The notes under the pieces: generated by a model
The model's database searches: none
What the model was told of the DNA's origin: nothing
What the model saw: only the letters and a program-made list of their open reading frames with translations
Source of the DNA: Osmia lignaria lignaria
Taxonomy: Eukaryota; Arthropoda; Insecta; Hymenoptera; Megachilidae
Direction of reading: 5' to 3'
Length of the DNA: 64,000 nt
Assembly (NCBI RefSeq): GCF_051020975.1
Contig: NC_135042.1
Location: 3,743,888-3,807,887 of the forward strand
Part shown: positions 11,501 to 24,173 of the stretch, in pieces
How positions within the stretch are numbered: the stretch's first letter is position 1
How the letters are laid out: each line of letters opens with the position of its first letter
Translations under genes and position numbers: made by a program

Positions 11501-14500
11501 CCAAGTTAAAACGAAACACGAATAATACCTTCTCCTCCAGAAATGCTCGTCGGATGAATAACTCGGGACGCGTATCTCGGAGGACAAAACCAAACGCGAT
11601 GCAGACGCAGCTTAATTATCAGAGGAACCGAGATTGTAATTATTAGAGTTAGTCGGGAAGCACGTAGGTGCAGAATCAACGAGGAGATGCTCGTCCACGT
11701 GCACCGTATGAATAACTATGCTCAGGAATAAGCAGATAATGCTGTACCGATGCTTCCTCGTACGCCAGTCACCGATTTTGACGTATGATTGATCGTGACC
11801 GGGTTCGTTGCGCGATTAATGCGAAATAATTAGCGGTTTAAGCAGAATTAATGGCTGGGTATGTCCACGTGAAAACGGCAGTGATTCCTCGGAATAGAAG
11901 GCACCCTCGTAATGTGTTGCCGCCACGTTATGGTTAACCATATTCAATGCGTCCTACCATTGTACGCCGAACGGGGATAATTTCATCACGTTCGTCCGTT
12001 AGGTCGCGAATCAGCCTCACCCTCGCACAAAGGTGGTAACGAGTCGTTTGTAATCCCGCTAATTTCTTATCGTTTGCGGCCGTTCCCCTTTGTACGCGCC
12101 TAATCGTATTTCCATTGGAACTTGGAACAATGAGGTATTAATCAGTTGGCCACGCTTGCCGTTCACCTCGCCGGGGCTTAATTTGTCCGAGTTATTTGGC
12201 CGGCTAGGGTGTTTCGTCTATGCTCCTGTTTCCTACCAGGAGACGATCAAGGGTTTCATTTGATCCTTTTGCAGCCACCTTAGCAACTAACCAAACTACA
12301 AACGATTAATTAATTAATATTTCACCGAAGTGCAAATTTGTGCATTTTATTTCAAATTTCGACGTATCGTATATTGAATATGTTAAACGTTGAACGCGAT
12401 AAATATCAAAACAGTTCCTCCGTCAGCGTGTTTTGGGATACGGTAAATAAGCGTGCATAATTACCGCTTACCGTTAGGAATCCGGAAATAGTTGTTCATT
12501 TGCATGTGGAATAATGTTTCAATGAGAGAGCGGTATCGCGAACTTCTCCGAGCGTGTTATTCAAATTGAACAATAACACAAAGGAACGAGAGTAACTGAT
12601 AAACCTTACACCCTTGCCATGTTTGAATACGTTAACTTTATACCGTTTACTCTTGTAGTAGAGTGATAGTAGCCAACTGTGCGTGGAAATCTATTAACAC
12701 TTTGACGGCTGGTATCACGTGTTCCTGTTATTATGGATTTAATTGGACGAGAAGGGAATTTCATTCGTAACGCAAACACGAAAGCACATCATTAGCAGTT
12801 TGAATTGCCACGTCATTCATTTTTGGGTAACAATAATTGAAACAACAGGTTTGGTTCACGTTTACCTGTTTCTTTACGAATATTTCTACGTGGTTGATTT
12901 ACTCTCGGGATTCAATTAGAGTTCAAACGATCTTTGCACCAGTGGAGATAACGAAACGGAAACCAACAGAGGTTTTTCTTTTATGGAAGGTCTATGTAGG
13001 AAGTTTCGAAAGTTTCCGGTTTCGTCTTAAACCCACTTCAACGAGCGGGCTAAATTCATCAAAAGTCTTGTCGTATATTTATCTTCTTTCATTATACATG
13101 CACTCGAGTACTTAAAATTACTATCGAAGCAACGTGATCAGTTAATTGAAGCACAGAAAGTCTACGTTTAAAAATAAATATTTTTGAATCATAGCATGTT
13201 GCAATCAGCCAGAAGGAAATAAAGAAACGATTCGATGGTGGTTCGGATTTTTGCCCTCTCATTCGACTGGACAACAGAATAGGGGGCCAGAAATGTCCTC
13301 GACGACGAAGCTAGCAATCGAGAGCAAAAAGCAGCCAAGCTGCGTGCCGCGGCCATTTCGGACAATTACCGGTACGCCCATTCATCATTCGGAAAGGATA
13401 AAAGTCCGTGAACCATCGATAAACCGCGTATCATCGAATACGTTGCGGATTTAGGCGAGTGTATTGTGGGCACATGCCATTGTCTAAGTGCCTCTGATTT
13501 CAGAAATTATCGCTAGAGATTTCTATTACCTACTAATTAAATATCTAAGCTTTATCGTAAAGTAAATTTTAGATAGGCGAATATAGAAACTAGGGGTAGA
13601 TGGGTATCGATGAAAATACAGAATTGGATTTGTTTTCGGGAAATTCTGTAATTCAACGACAAACGTTCCCAAAATTAATGGTTTTCTTCGACTAAATCTG
13701 TGGTGTACGTTTTCCAAAGGTAGTTTTTCGTCATCCATCTTATCGGTGAGTTTTTCAAGCATCCGCAACTGTTTCTCGAAGGAAAATCGTTGCGGAAGTA
13801 CGACGTCTGACCTAGTATCCGCCGCAGAAACTGGAAAAGCAAAAGCAAGTGAACTCCCCGCGAATGTTTTCAGGATCAATCCGTTTCTGTGTATGACTCG
13901 GCGAGCAGTCCGCATCCGACCGTTTTCCGCCTCTTTCTTCGGCATCCTTTCCTTTCAGATCCGATACTTCCCAACTTTCCCTGGGAGATGTATAATATTA
14001 CTTCCGCAGGCAAGTCTGGCCGATCTTTGTACCGATGTATTCTTCTTTGATCAAGTCGACCGAGAGACGTCTACACCCTTTTCTATTTCCCTTTCGATTC
14101 GCCTCCGCATTTTCTCGATTGGTCAGCTGATTTTTCAAAGTCGTCTGTACGTGTACTTGAAAATGAAACCGAATTCTTCCGGATTGTATCACAAATCTCA
14201 TCTTTTTATTTTACAAGTAATTCAAGTTATTAATTTGGAATTAATAATTTATTTATCAAACGAATGGTCTTAGTTTGGCAAACACCCTCCAAAAAGTATT
14301 ACAATATAAATAAAAGGATCGAATAATTTTTGATGGTGAATACTTGCAGATTCATGAATAATCTGATCGAAAAAAGCAATTTGTTATCGAAACAATGCTA
14401 TCGGGTCACGGTAACCAGCAGTGTGTTTGTAATCGAACAGTAAGAATAACATTTTACGAGTTTTCCAAGCATGACAATGCTGTTATGCATACACAGCTGT

Positions 14501-16861
14501 GTACACGATTTGCATTAGCGTCGAATATCGACTGGTCCCATGAAGTACGAATCGATTACACATAAAATACTGGGCAACGTGTATCGGCGTAGGTCGTTAA
14601 ATATTTGCGTTCTGTTATGCCTCATTCAAAGCACACTGAAATCGTGTAAACGAATCACCGGACGAGCATAGCACGTTTCTGAAACAATACGTGATTTTCA
14701 TTGTCGAGATTCAACTTCAGCGTTGAAAAGAAAGATTCTAAATTGATATTTCAAAATTGATTTCAACCATGAAATAATAATTATAGAACGTTACCTTCGT
14801 TTGCATCAAACGAAATATTTGCACCTTCCAATTAAAATAATTGCAAAATAATTTAGCAAACTGAATCAATTAAAAATTGTTTCAATACTTTTTGTTTACT
14901 TTTAATGATACGAAATTCTAATTTTGAAAATATTGCACCGTAACATGCAGATTTTCCAGATTTATCTGAAATTTTTAAGTACTTGGTCAGTTAATTTAAA
15001 ACTGGCACGATGCACCGTGTTGCATCTCATTTCTTAGCTGCATATGAAAAAGTGATCTTTTTGTTTGCTTTCGGTGAAACCACTCTCGTCGACTCTTGGA
15101 TAGTACAAACACTATTGATTGTCGCGTGCACACTTATACACGCGATGCTTTCCAGAAAGCAATCTCACAGAATATCGTCCTTTCTCGCATAGATCCTGTC
15201 GGTGCAGTGAAACTTTTCTCCACGCATATGCACCTTCGACAATACTTGTCGCTGTTCTTGCCTCCGTCTTTGATTTACCGATCCTTCCACGGCACAGAGT
15301 TCACGATCCTGTGACCTGTGTCGGGAACACAGGGTAAATGGAACACGTTTACCGTGGATAGAATTTTCGGTTTTTGTCCCCGGGTTTCGTAAAGCGGCGT
15401 AATCTATCACAGCTTCTTGCCCACGGTTGTTACATCGGTCGACTTTAACTAAAACACTGAGTTTCCTGCGTGTTTGCTGTACTTTTCGATATCGATTGCT
15501 TCCCGCTCGCTTTTTCTAACGAAGTCTTGTAGACGAAGTTTCCTTCGCTTCCCTCGAATCATTAGGTACACTGATTTTCGTGTAACGAGTTTGGCAATGT
15601 AGTGACGTGGGATATTTTAGAGTTCTAATGGTGAATTATACTGAGAAATATTTTAGAATTTTAAACCTTATTTTACCAATTCGATCAGGTTGATTTAAAA
15701 AAAAAATAATGAACATTGAAAATTTCGTGAGAGACTGTATTTAACTAAATCTAAGTCTCGAAAGAAAACCAATTAATTAAAGGGGATGACTTTGATCGAA
15801 GACGATGCGTGCTTTGACAAAATATCGGAATTTCGTTCGATTGCGGTTTTCACGAATGCCTGCAATTCTCCGCTAACGAATGTGGCGCAATTTCAACAAT
15901 TTCACCAAAGAAAATACTCGAAAATTATGATAGAACAATGCTCTCTGTTGATTCAAATACTTATCATGTCAAAGTAACAGGATCCTTTCTGTTTGCCTGA
16001 ATATTCATTTTCTTCTTATACCAAACAGCGTTCGCTTTTTTAATAATTCACGAATCAAATTGCCGTGTAAGGGACGCATTCAGCGAAAAATTGTACTCTC
16101 TAAAGAATGTATAAATATGAAAATGATGTGCACGGAATTGCAAAGTTGGAGCTGCGGAAAGTTTCTTCCTCGCTAGCGAGTAAGTTTTCGTGGTTGTTTA
16201 AAATTCTAATTGTTTGTTTTTCAAACGCGACGCGACGGGACGGTGCAAGTTTCTCCACGCTCGACGACGCGACGATAAAAATACAAGTACAGAAGTTTAA
16301 CGGTTGTAGGAACGAAAAATTACAGGGAGGAAAAGGAAATTATTTTATTATAACTTATCTTATTTCGCTATTTCTTCGATGAAAAATTTCTCACACAAAA
16401 GAAGGGTATGGACAGGGTTTTATATGTTCCGTGTGACAGTAAAAAACGGTTTTTTGCTGATTCACCGTCTCTATGGGTATCATGATTTTGGATTCGAGTA
16501 AATCACCGCGGAAACGCGCGGCACGGAGCGGAAAGCGTGAAACTTGGTCCTTTCCGCGCGAACAGGTCGCAGGATGACTGTCGCGAAACGAGCACGTTCG
16601 AGGACGACGGGGGTGGAATTCCAGTGGTATCCGAACAAGAAATTCAGAAGGTGAAGCGTCACGGAACAGCAGACACGGTTACGTGCTCGCGGATATCAGC
16701 CACGACCACACGGAAACCGACTGAAATAGTAGACGAGTAAAAGGACGGAACTAACGAGTATTTCTTTTTGCTTCTCACTGTTGGATACAATCGGTCATGT
16801 ATCACTGTCTGCTCGTAAACTCTTCAAGAACGGAGGAAATCTTCTATGAAAGAACTTTCTT
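8546..16861. other. Upstream non-coding sequence, no recognised gene
   Basis: Contains several overlapping open frames of 100-175 codons (for example 10557-11039 on the minus strand and 13746-14273 on the plus strand, the latter facing an open frame at 13526-13945 on the minus strand). None shows a recognisable domain. 9180-9440 is pyrimidine-rich low-complexity sequence that keeps frames open. A GGGTC/GACCC palindrome lies at 11478-11493. Adjacent small hairpins lie at 15316-15334 and 15334-15354. The block at about 16500-16740 is GC-richer and could be regulatory or 5' UTR, without proof. Confidence 0.55.
11478..11493. repeat. GGGTC/GACCC palindrome (family C, copy 1)
   Basis: GGGTC and GACCC arms flank a six-base centre. 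Similar short palindromes lie at 36774-36789 and 43473-43488. The recurrence suggests the core of a dispersed short element rather than a single regulatory site. Confidence 0.4.
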
Positions 16862-17477
16862 TTAACCCTTATGACTTCATCGAATTACAAGGATTGATCG
16901 TTGTTTACAATTTGCTCTTCAAGGGATAATAATGTCGGCAAATTTATTTAATTATTTTTTTCGTAGAAGATGGGAAATAAGGGTGGGCGGGTACCCAAAG
17001 ATTCAGGTCTTTTAATAAACGGTTAAAAGGTAGCACAATGTAGAAAACAAGTATAAAATTGCTGTTTTTCTTGTTATAAGTGTACACGTTTTACCAACTT
17101 ATCCCGTTGTACTCTCTGGCCTCTAATAACCAGCATAATTTCACGAAATTTGGTCGACCGTACTCGACAACAAGATTACGACCTTCCTGATGAATAGCCG
17201 TGGAAAATGTAATCCGAGTCGCCGGCTGACCAGCGTTTTTAATTAATAAAGCATGCCTGGAATAACCGAGCTATTTTTTTCTCATGCTTTTATGCGGAAA
17301 CTCACGCGTCGTCGCTACTATAACATTCTGCGTCATCTTATACGCCTTTAATCTGTCTTTAGCTCGTTACTTACGCGTGCTTTAATCACCCTGTTAATGT
17401 CCCATTTAAAGCGTATATCAAGAACAATTTAAACTTTTTATAGAAATTCGAGTACCATAGACATATCAAAGGGTTAA
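16862..17477. mobile_element. Weak TTAA-bounded element candidate
   Basis: TTAACCCTT at 16862-16870 faces AAGGGTTAA at 17469-17477, so the interval has TTAA at both ends and 9-bp inverted termini. Beyond those nine bases the termini do not match well and no coding sequence lies inside. Pairing by chance is quite possible, because TTAACCC-type motifs are common in this window. Confidence 0.15.
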
Positions 17478-19347
17478 AAATAAAATATTAGATGCCCTTG
17501 GAAACTTCAAAAAAATCAGCGAATAAGGGACACGTTCCATTGTATCCCTTATTTCGTTCCGTTACTCAAGAGTTTCTCGCGTACGAAACATTTCTTTTCC
17601 ACGGGAGGGTTAGTTGAAAAGAACGATAAAGCCACGTCGTAACCGAGAACAGTATCGCCTAAATACGTAGGACAGAAAGTTTTTCCGTTGGTCCAAGCTG
17701 GTCTCAGCTGTTAGGAGGTAGGATGGTAGGAGGATTAATATCAGACGCCAGCTTCTTTGCTTCGAGAGGCGGGTTGAAGCGATCCGGTTACTGGCTCGCG
17801 GCCACTTTCGAAGAAAACGCGATATAATATTTCCTACGGGCTGACACACCCCGTCATTTTCTACTGCCTTCGTACAAAGGGGGGTGGGCGAAGGAAAACC
17901 ATTCGGGACGAAGAGGGATGCGGTGAAAAAGGTTGCACGAGCCTACGTATACGACGACGTTCTGTGTACAGAACAGGATGTCACCAGCGCGAGTACTTGT
18001 CCGTGATCTGACGCGCAGACAATGTACCGCCGAAAATATTTCTTCCTGCTCGGTATAGGATGTCGCTTACCAGTTATACGCGCGCTTGAAACTCATCCTG
18101 AAAGCTTCCCTCGTGCTCTTTGCTCCGTGAAAGTATTGTTTTCGCGTCGCTTTCCAAGCGTTTTCTTTCGAAACTTCCGGATGGAAAGGTTGTCGGGGTA
18201 CATCTTCGATGTCGCGCAAGATTTTCTCGGATTTTAGTTTCGAAGAAAGGCTTCGGAATTTTGGGTAATCTTATCGAATAGCTAAAGTGCACGTTTGAGA
18301 GATGGCGTAGAAATAAAAATTATTAAGTCACTTATATTTTTAATTTTTTTTTTATGATCCTGGAATTTAATGCTTTCATAAAAATTCAATTTTTTATAAT
18401 TTATCCAAAAATAAGTCAGGCCATTCAAGTTGAAATGAAAAATGTATCAATCGTCGATCTGGCGTGCAATCCGTGCTAATCTCATACATCAAATCTATCG
18501 GAAAAAGCAACATGAGATGCAGGATGTCAATACCAAAACGTTGCTAATTGAAGTAGAGAATAATGAAATATTGCTCCGGTAAATTTTGTTGAAGTAATAA
18601 AATGATTAAATAGCTTCTTTGAGCTTTGTACAGTAACGATATTAATGTATCTCTTGCGATCAAATATTTTTCTAGTTGAAATATTAACATGGTTTATATA
18701 AATCAGGTGAAATTTTTATCTTTATGTCAAAGGTACAGCCTTAAACAATGGTGTTTCTTCTGTAATGAATATTTATGAACATCACCCAGCTGTTTAACAT
18801 CTCGTTGTCAAGTTTCGTGGCAAACAATGTACGCCTTTCGAAAGTAAATGCTTCGAGATGGGTCTGGTTAACCCATAAAGCCTCGAACCATTTTTCTTTT
18901 GATAACTTTCATGCCTTTCGTTCGGAGCAGTCTTTGTTATTCATGACCATGGTGAAAATACGATTTTCTGAACGATATTCTCTCAACAAGACTATTTTAA
19001 GTTTAGAATAAACTTGAAAAGCTATATCCCTTGAATCATTGAAAACTATAGGGTTTCTTTTTTATTTTTCATCATATCTAAACGTTATCAGAAGATAACA
19101 TTTCTTTCATTTTTGAGATGGTACGATTTTATAAAATAATAACACCTTTAGTGTCATTTATAATTACGTAACCCTCTTTACGTCGTATGCATGGTAGAAA
19201 TAAATTTAAGTTGAATATTTATACGACGCGACGTGTGCTCGTGTATCTCGTGTGTAAGTTGTTAGTCATTTATTTATACCATCGTCATACATATTTATAG
19301 TCTCTTTGTCGACGTTATTACATTTTATTACATACACTCGCGATTAA

Positions 19348-19425
19348 ATGAGGCTCTTCTAAGAAAAAATTTAATTTTGACGATATTAATATTAAAAGTA
19401 ATTTAAAAAAGAAATAATGTAATTA
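19348..19425 (+). repeat. Dispersed repeat family D, copy 3
   Basis: Starts with a CTCTTCTAAG motif related to CTTTCCTAAG of copy 2 and contains the 23-base stretch 19382-19404 that is identical to 8515-8537. Confidence 0.5.
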
Positions 19426-20376
19426 TGTTAAATATTATAAAATTCAAAAATATTTCTTTTCTATCGAACTTATGATATATTATCTAACAATCGTTTTTCT
19501 AATTATTTCAATTAGCAAAATTTCCACAATTTTTAAATTGGTAATTGTATATTTAGAATAGTTTATTATTAAGATTTGCAAATCAACTTGCAGTATAGTT
19601 GTCGAAAGAAAAAGGGTTGGAAATGCGAGAATATTTCACCCCTTAAATCTCACTTTAAATTCATTGTGCCCGCGTTTCGAGCGTGTAGGCGCAAACGTAG
19701 CGTTGAATTTATGTGACATACGAAACGCGTCGTATTCTCGTGACATTTTGACGATCTCCTTTTAAAACTGCAACGCCATTGTTGATCACTGTTTACGAAA
19801 GAGGTACTCTTTGCTACGTTGCTACGACGACTGGCTTTTATTCGTAATGGAATACGTGACGGCAGCAACGCGATGTAAAATTTCGAGAAAAAGGAGAAAA
19901 ACGTTCATTCAAATCTATCTCTTGTCAGGGTTGGCATGGAGGGCTCGTAAAAACGCTTCTCGACATAAGGATGTTGAAAATATTCAACTAATGACATAAG
20001 TTATACTCTGGAATTAGGTTTATGCAGTTTTGTGCATCGGTGCATTGGTGCAAAATGCAGTTGCACTTCTTTTTTTTCTGGTAACTCATAGAAATGCTTT
20101 CAAAGACGCCTCTGTCCATTTCGAAATGATCCTAAAATGCTTATTCTCCAAATCAATCCTTCAGATTGACTCGGAAATTGTCTGGAAACGCAAAAGGATC
20201 CCGTTACCAGTATATTTATCGGTGTCGTTAATTCTCGTTCGTTCGATTCCGTTAACGAACGAGGAACACAAACTGGCCTCGAAAATAAGCCCGAAAGAAC
20301 GGAAGAGCCTGTCGACTTACGTATCTGTAGGCCCTCGACGGGTCTCGGACTCTTCATCAAACCGTCGAGGAGGAGA

Positions 20377-20423
20377 AAGAAGAAGAAGAAGAAGAAGAAG
20401 AAGAAGAAGAAGAAGAAGAAGAA
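20377..20423. repeat. (AAG)n microsatellite
   Basis: About 15 AAG units ending in an A-rich tail. It creates artificial Arg-rich frames on the plus strand and Phe- or Leu-rich frames on the minus strand, which should not be called genes. Confidence 0.97.
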
Positions 20424-23389
20424 AAAAAGGAAGGAAATAAAGGTCTGGGAATATAGTTGATCGCGGGGTCTTTTCAGCAATGTCAGCAGTCGCCGGTGGT
20501 TTGCAGGCTGAGCGAAACGGGGTCACCGATCGCATTGTACTGCTTTAGCGAGTGGAGGACCGAGCCACTTCGCAACAATTCATGCACTTTTGACCTTTGC
20601 CGCGCGTTCTCTTCGCGAGAGTGCAACTGGAACGGCCTACTTCTTGCATGGACCCGAGCCGGCGCTAATACAATTTCCAGTCAGTGTCGAGGGCAAATAT
20701 CACTGCGACGCATGTACATTACCGCTCAAAAGTCATTTCGACCCTTGTCGTATTAACAAACCTTTAGAACTTTATCGACTCGATAAATTTTTCTTGATTT
20801 TTCTATCATTTGCCGGGCTCTCGAAGAGGTTTGGTACCTCAAACCAGAGATGCTAGTAGAAGAGATACATAATTCAATTATTCATTCTATACGTATAGCT
20901 TGAAAATTGCATAAATAACACATCTGTCTTTACTTTTGTCCATTCAGTTAATAAATTCTAATCAGAACGTTTAATTGCGATGGTCGAATGATGGATGCGA
21001 AAAACGTTGGGAAACTATTGTCACAAGTGTATTCTGCTTTCAGTGTATTTCGCGAACGTTCTTTCATTCGATCTGACAATTGTAGCCACGTGAAATTTCG
21101 TTATACCGCGAATGATTTATTTCCACAGTTTCGATGTATCTCTACGGCCGGTTGTTTGAAAAACGGTCATTGTTGAACAGGGGAGAGCTCGTGCGGCCTT
21201 TTGTTTTCGCCGTTGAATAATTACCGCGGAACCACTTTAAGAATTTCAATTAAATTTTTGCAAGAAACTCGCGGTACGAAACTGTTTCGTTGCGGGCTCG
21301 TCTGTTGGCAAGCCGGAATTCATTCTTGCGTGTTACGTTAAATATTTTCTTCGCCGGAAAAATCTCGCTTTGGATGATGAGTTTTGAATGAAACGTAAGG
21401 GAGGTGACGAGTGACGCGGAAAATATTAAATCCGTCAGTTTTCATTATCAAATATTTTAATCGCTCCCGGATATATGTGGGTACTTCAATCAGTTTTTTG
21501 CAGAAAATAGTTTTGCTACAAAATGCATGCTTAAAATCTCGTTCTACGGTTTGAAAAATGTAGTATTCAGAATTTAATTTCAACTTTAAATTGGAATTTC
21601 ATTTCAGAAGGAAATGAAACGCATTGACTGCTGTTAGTAATCTGCTAGTGAAATTACTTTAACGCAATGCTAGCTTCAATCTAACATAAATTTAATATTC
21701 ATAGAATTTTATTGAATCTAATACAATTATTTCGATTAGAGATTCATTCTGTTGTAAGATTGAAAGAAAAACGAAGAAAAGATTACAGTGTCGAGGCAAG
21801 TATTTATATGTTTCTACTTCTGCCATTTGACTCAGTCGTCAATAAAAATACTAAAAATATCACTGTTTTAAGTGTTTGCGCAATAGGTGTATCCAAGATC
21901 GATTTCAAAGAGGGCTTTATTGTTCAGCAATATCAACAGTTCCTTTTGCTCCAAGTGGAACGACTGTCTATAGGTCAAATCTCACGAATGCTCGATGTTT
22001 CGACGTCGATTCTGTTCGTTCTTCCATTCACTTTTAATCCAAACACCTTCTTGATTGGAAGTCTAATTAACAGACCTTTTGATACTAGGGATTATCGAGT
22101 ATTGACAAAGTGCAGAGTTTCATTTTAATCCTTGCATATTAAAATCTTGTAACTATGTGCAATTTTCCTTTGGTTGTAAATGACATAATATTAAAATTAA
22201 AATGGAGGTGTGAACTCCACTGGAGACTTAAAATTGAAAAATTTGATAAGTGTTTTAATAATATTCTAAGCGGTAATGTAAAGTTTTGAAATTGAAAATT
22301 GCCGATTGCAGTGTAGAATTTTATTTGCAAGCTAGTAGATCAAAGAAAATTTATTTGAAGTCCCTATTGAAAGTCTCTGGCTTTCTTTTCAATAGTTCGG
22401 TACGTTTCACTTTTGTCTGTCTAGCACAGTCTCATACTAGCACGATCGTATCAAAGAAAGGTCTATAAAGGAGCATATTCAATCGAGCACAAGGAGTATA
22501 GCAATTTGGATCACGGTATTTCCTTGTAATAGGAAGAAATGTACATTTCGAATATCCCATAGACGGATACCCGTTTTTCTTTCCCGTCTTAAGTGGATTT
22601 AACCACGCGATATCGCTCGACGTACGAAACCAATCGATGGTGCAATTTTAATGAAGCTCCGTCATTTGCTTAATTCATATTTACGACGAGCTATTTGCAC
22701 GGATTAAAGTCTTGTTTCATTCGTTTCCGAGAGACGTTTTTAAGATAGATCGAGGCGGATTCGTTAGCCGAGGATCGTGAATAATTCGAGATTTAACGTC
22801 GCTGGAAAATGGTTAGATTTAAGTTTCTACGAGGAAAGTTTAACGAATATCGATGCGGTTCTTAACGAGGATAACGCGTTTTAGAGACTAAGATAAAGTA
22901 GCGAAAGTGTATTTAAATATATTCAACGTACATATAAAGTCGAACGACGGTACTAATTACAATTTGAATGGGTCGACTAAGGAATCGTAATATGTAAGGT
23001 GTTCTTAGATTTTATTTTCTGGTGTCTCCAATTTAACAATAATTTATTCAAAGTACACTCTTGGCGAATTAAAAATTCCATACTACACCATAAATTAAAA
23101 CCGTGAAATCTAGATCATAAAATTTTGCATACGCCAGAATTTACACGGGTATATTTTATACTTTAATGAAAATATGCTTTGCTCATTGAATGAAAAATCA
23201 CGGTACATAAAATTTAAAATAAATTTAATAATTCAGTGAATTTCACCATGAATTAAAACTGTGAAAGGAGTATTCGAAAATTTTGCATATCTTATCGCCA
23301 TAGAATCTAACGTTTCGCACGTGTCTAATGGTACATCGGGGACCGGTCGGTTCTCGAGTGTGAATTTAAAATTCCACGCGTTCACGGGA

Positions 23390-23810
23390 CGAATCAATTT
23401 GACAAATCGGCCGTCCCGCTCGTTTTCCATTCCGTGAAGTAAAGTATCCCGGGCGTGGCTGTTTTCCACGCGATCCTCGGCCCAGGTATTTCGCAACGAA
23501 AATGTTTGGCCTGTGGAAAATTCATCGCACGGCTACCCCTATACACACAAATCGTTCGTGCGTGCACACGCGACCACGTGGAACCATTGCTGGAGAGTTC
23601 ATTTGCCGGCGGAGGAATGGATACGTCGTGGATCGGGTCGCACACGTGCTCGCAACCGTATCTGTGCTGATATTTATGCACGCGCGCGATCGTTGCTTCC
23701 TCGTGCGGAATGATCCCGCTGCGCTTCATTCTTCGAGCTGACTCGGTTTCTCTCCTGTAATTAGTGGTTCCACGGTTTCCCGTGGATCCCGACTGTCGGC
23801 CTGTTTTCAT
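23390..23810 (+). promoter_or_regulatory. GC-richer block just upstream of the first coding exon
   Basis: This block is clearly richer in G, C and CpG than its flanks and ends about 110 bases before the signal-peptide exon. It carries overlapping open frames on both strands, which fits base composition rather than coding. Because the start codon lies directly behind a splice acceptor, the 5' UTR must begin further upstream; this block could hold a promoter or UTR exon. There is no TATA box or initiator that I would defend. Confidence 0.2.
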
Positions 23811-23923
23811 TCCAGATTTTCATCAATGTTGTAATCACATTAGAAGACGCCACAGTCGCATCCGTGGAATAGCAATTAGACGAGAGAACAGTGAATGAAA
23901 AATACTTGTGATTTTTGTTTCAG

Positions 23924-23990
23924 ATGCAGAGAGCGGTGCTACTGCTCTGTTGGCTGCCGCTCCTCAACCACTGCCACGCCGTAAATCCAG
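23924..23990 (+). CDS. First coding exon of a CUB-domain (SOL-1/suppressor of lurcher 1-like) protein: start codon and signal peptide
   Basis: The exon encodes 22 codons plus one base. Residues 1-19 form a signal peptide: Met-Gln-Arg, then a hydrophobic core (AVLLLCWLPLL) and a small-residue cleavage context ending His-Cys-His-Ala, so cleavage after Ala19 is likely. The ATG directly follows a pyrimidine-rich acceptor (TTTTTGTTTCAG). An in-frame TGA lies 12 bases upstream of it, so this is the only plausible start in this frame. The exon ends CCAG|GTAAGG, a strong donor. The trailing single G joins GT at 45285 to make Gly23, so the phases agree. The product would enter the secretory pathway. 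Any 5' UTR lies in upstream exons that I cannot locate. A short exon like this could be coincidental, but signal peptide, splice sites and phase all agree. Confidence 0.72.
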
Positions 23991-24110
23991 GTAAGGGAAA
24001 GAAAGTTTTACTGGTTATTAGATTTCTCTCTTCATTTTTAATCTTCTATTAGTCATTGTAATAGTCGTTGACTCTTTAGACGAGTTTCAATTGAAAATTC
24101 TTTAAAATAA

Positions 24111-24173
24111 TATGAAATACAAAATTTTATTAAAATATGGTACTCTTTCCATGGTCCGTCGTTCGAGGGTTGA
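24111..24173 (-). repeat. Dispersed repeat family A, copy 1
   Basis: On the minus strand it reads TCAACCCTCGAACGACGG followed by ACCATGGAAAGAGTA and an AT-rich tail ending in GTATTTCATA. The other copies share the core CGGACGRCGGACCAYGGAG. Confidence 0.6.

Larger units (their letters stand above)
17478..23389. other. Upstream non-coding sequence, no recognised gene
   Basis: Holds family D copy 3 (19348-19425), the AAG microsatellite (20377-20423) and short open frames without recognisable domains. A C-x2-C followed by a further Cys near 20700-20740 was examined and does not make a credible zinc finger. Otherwise AT-rich sequence. Confidence 0.55.

Noticed and set aside
20030..20535. Arg-rich plus-strand frame and Phe/Leu-rich minus-strand frames
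   Set aside because: Their length and composition come from the AAG microsatellite at 20377-20423.
20590..20856. Possible zinc-finger-like C-x2-C followed by another Cys near 20700-20740
   Set aside because: No proper second Cys/His pair with the spacing of a known finger, no neighbouring fingers and no splice context.
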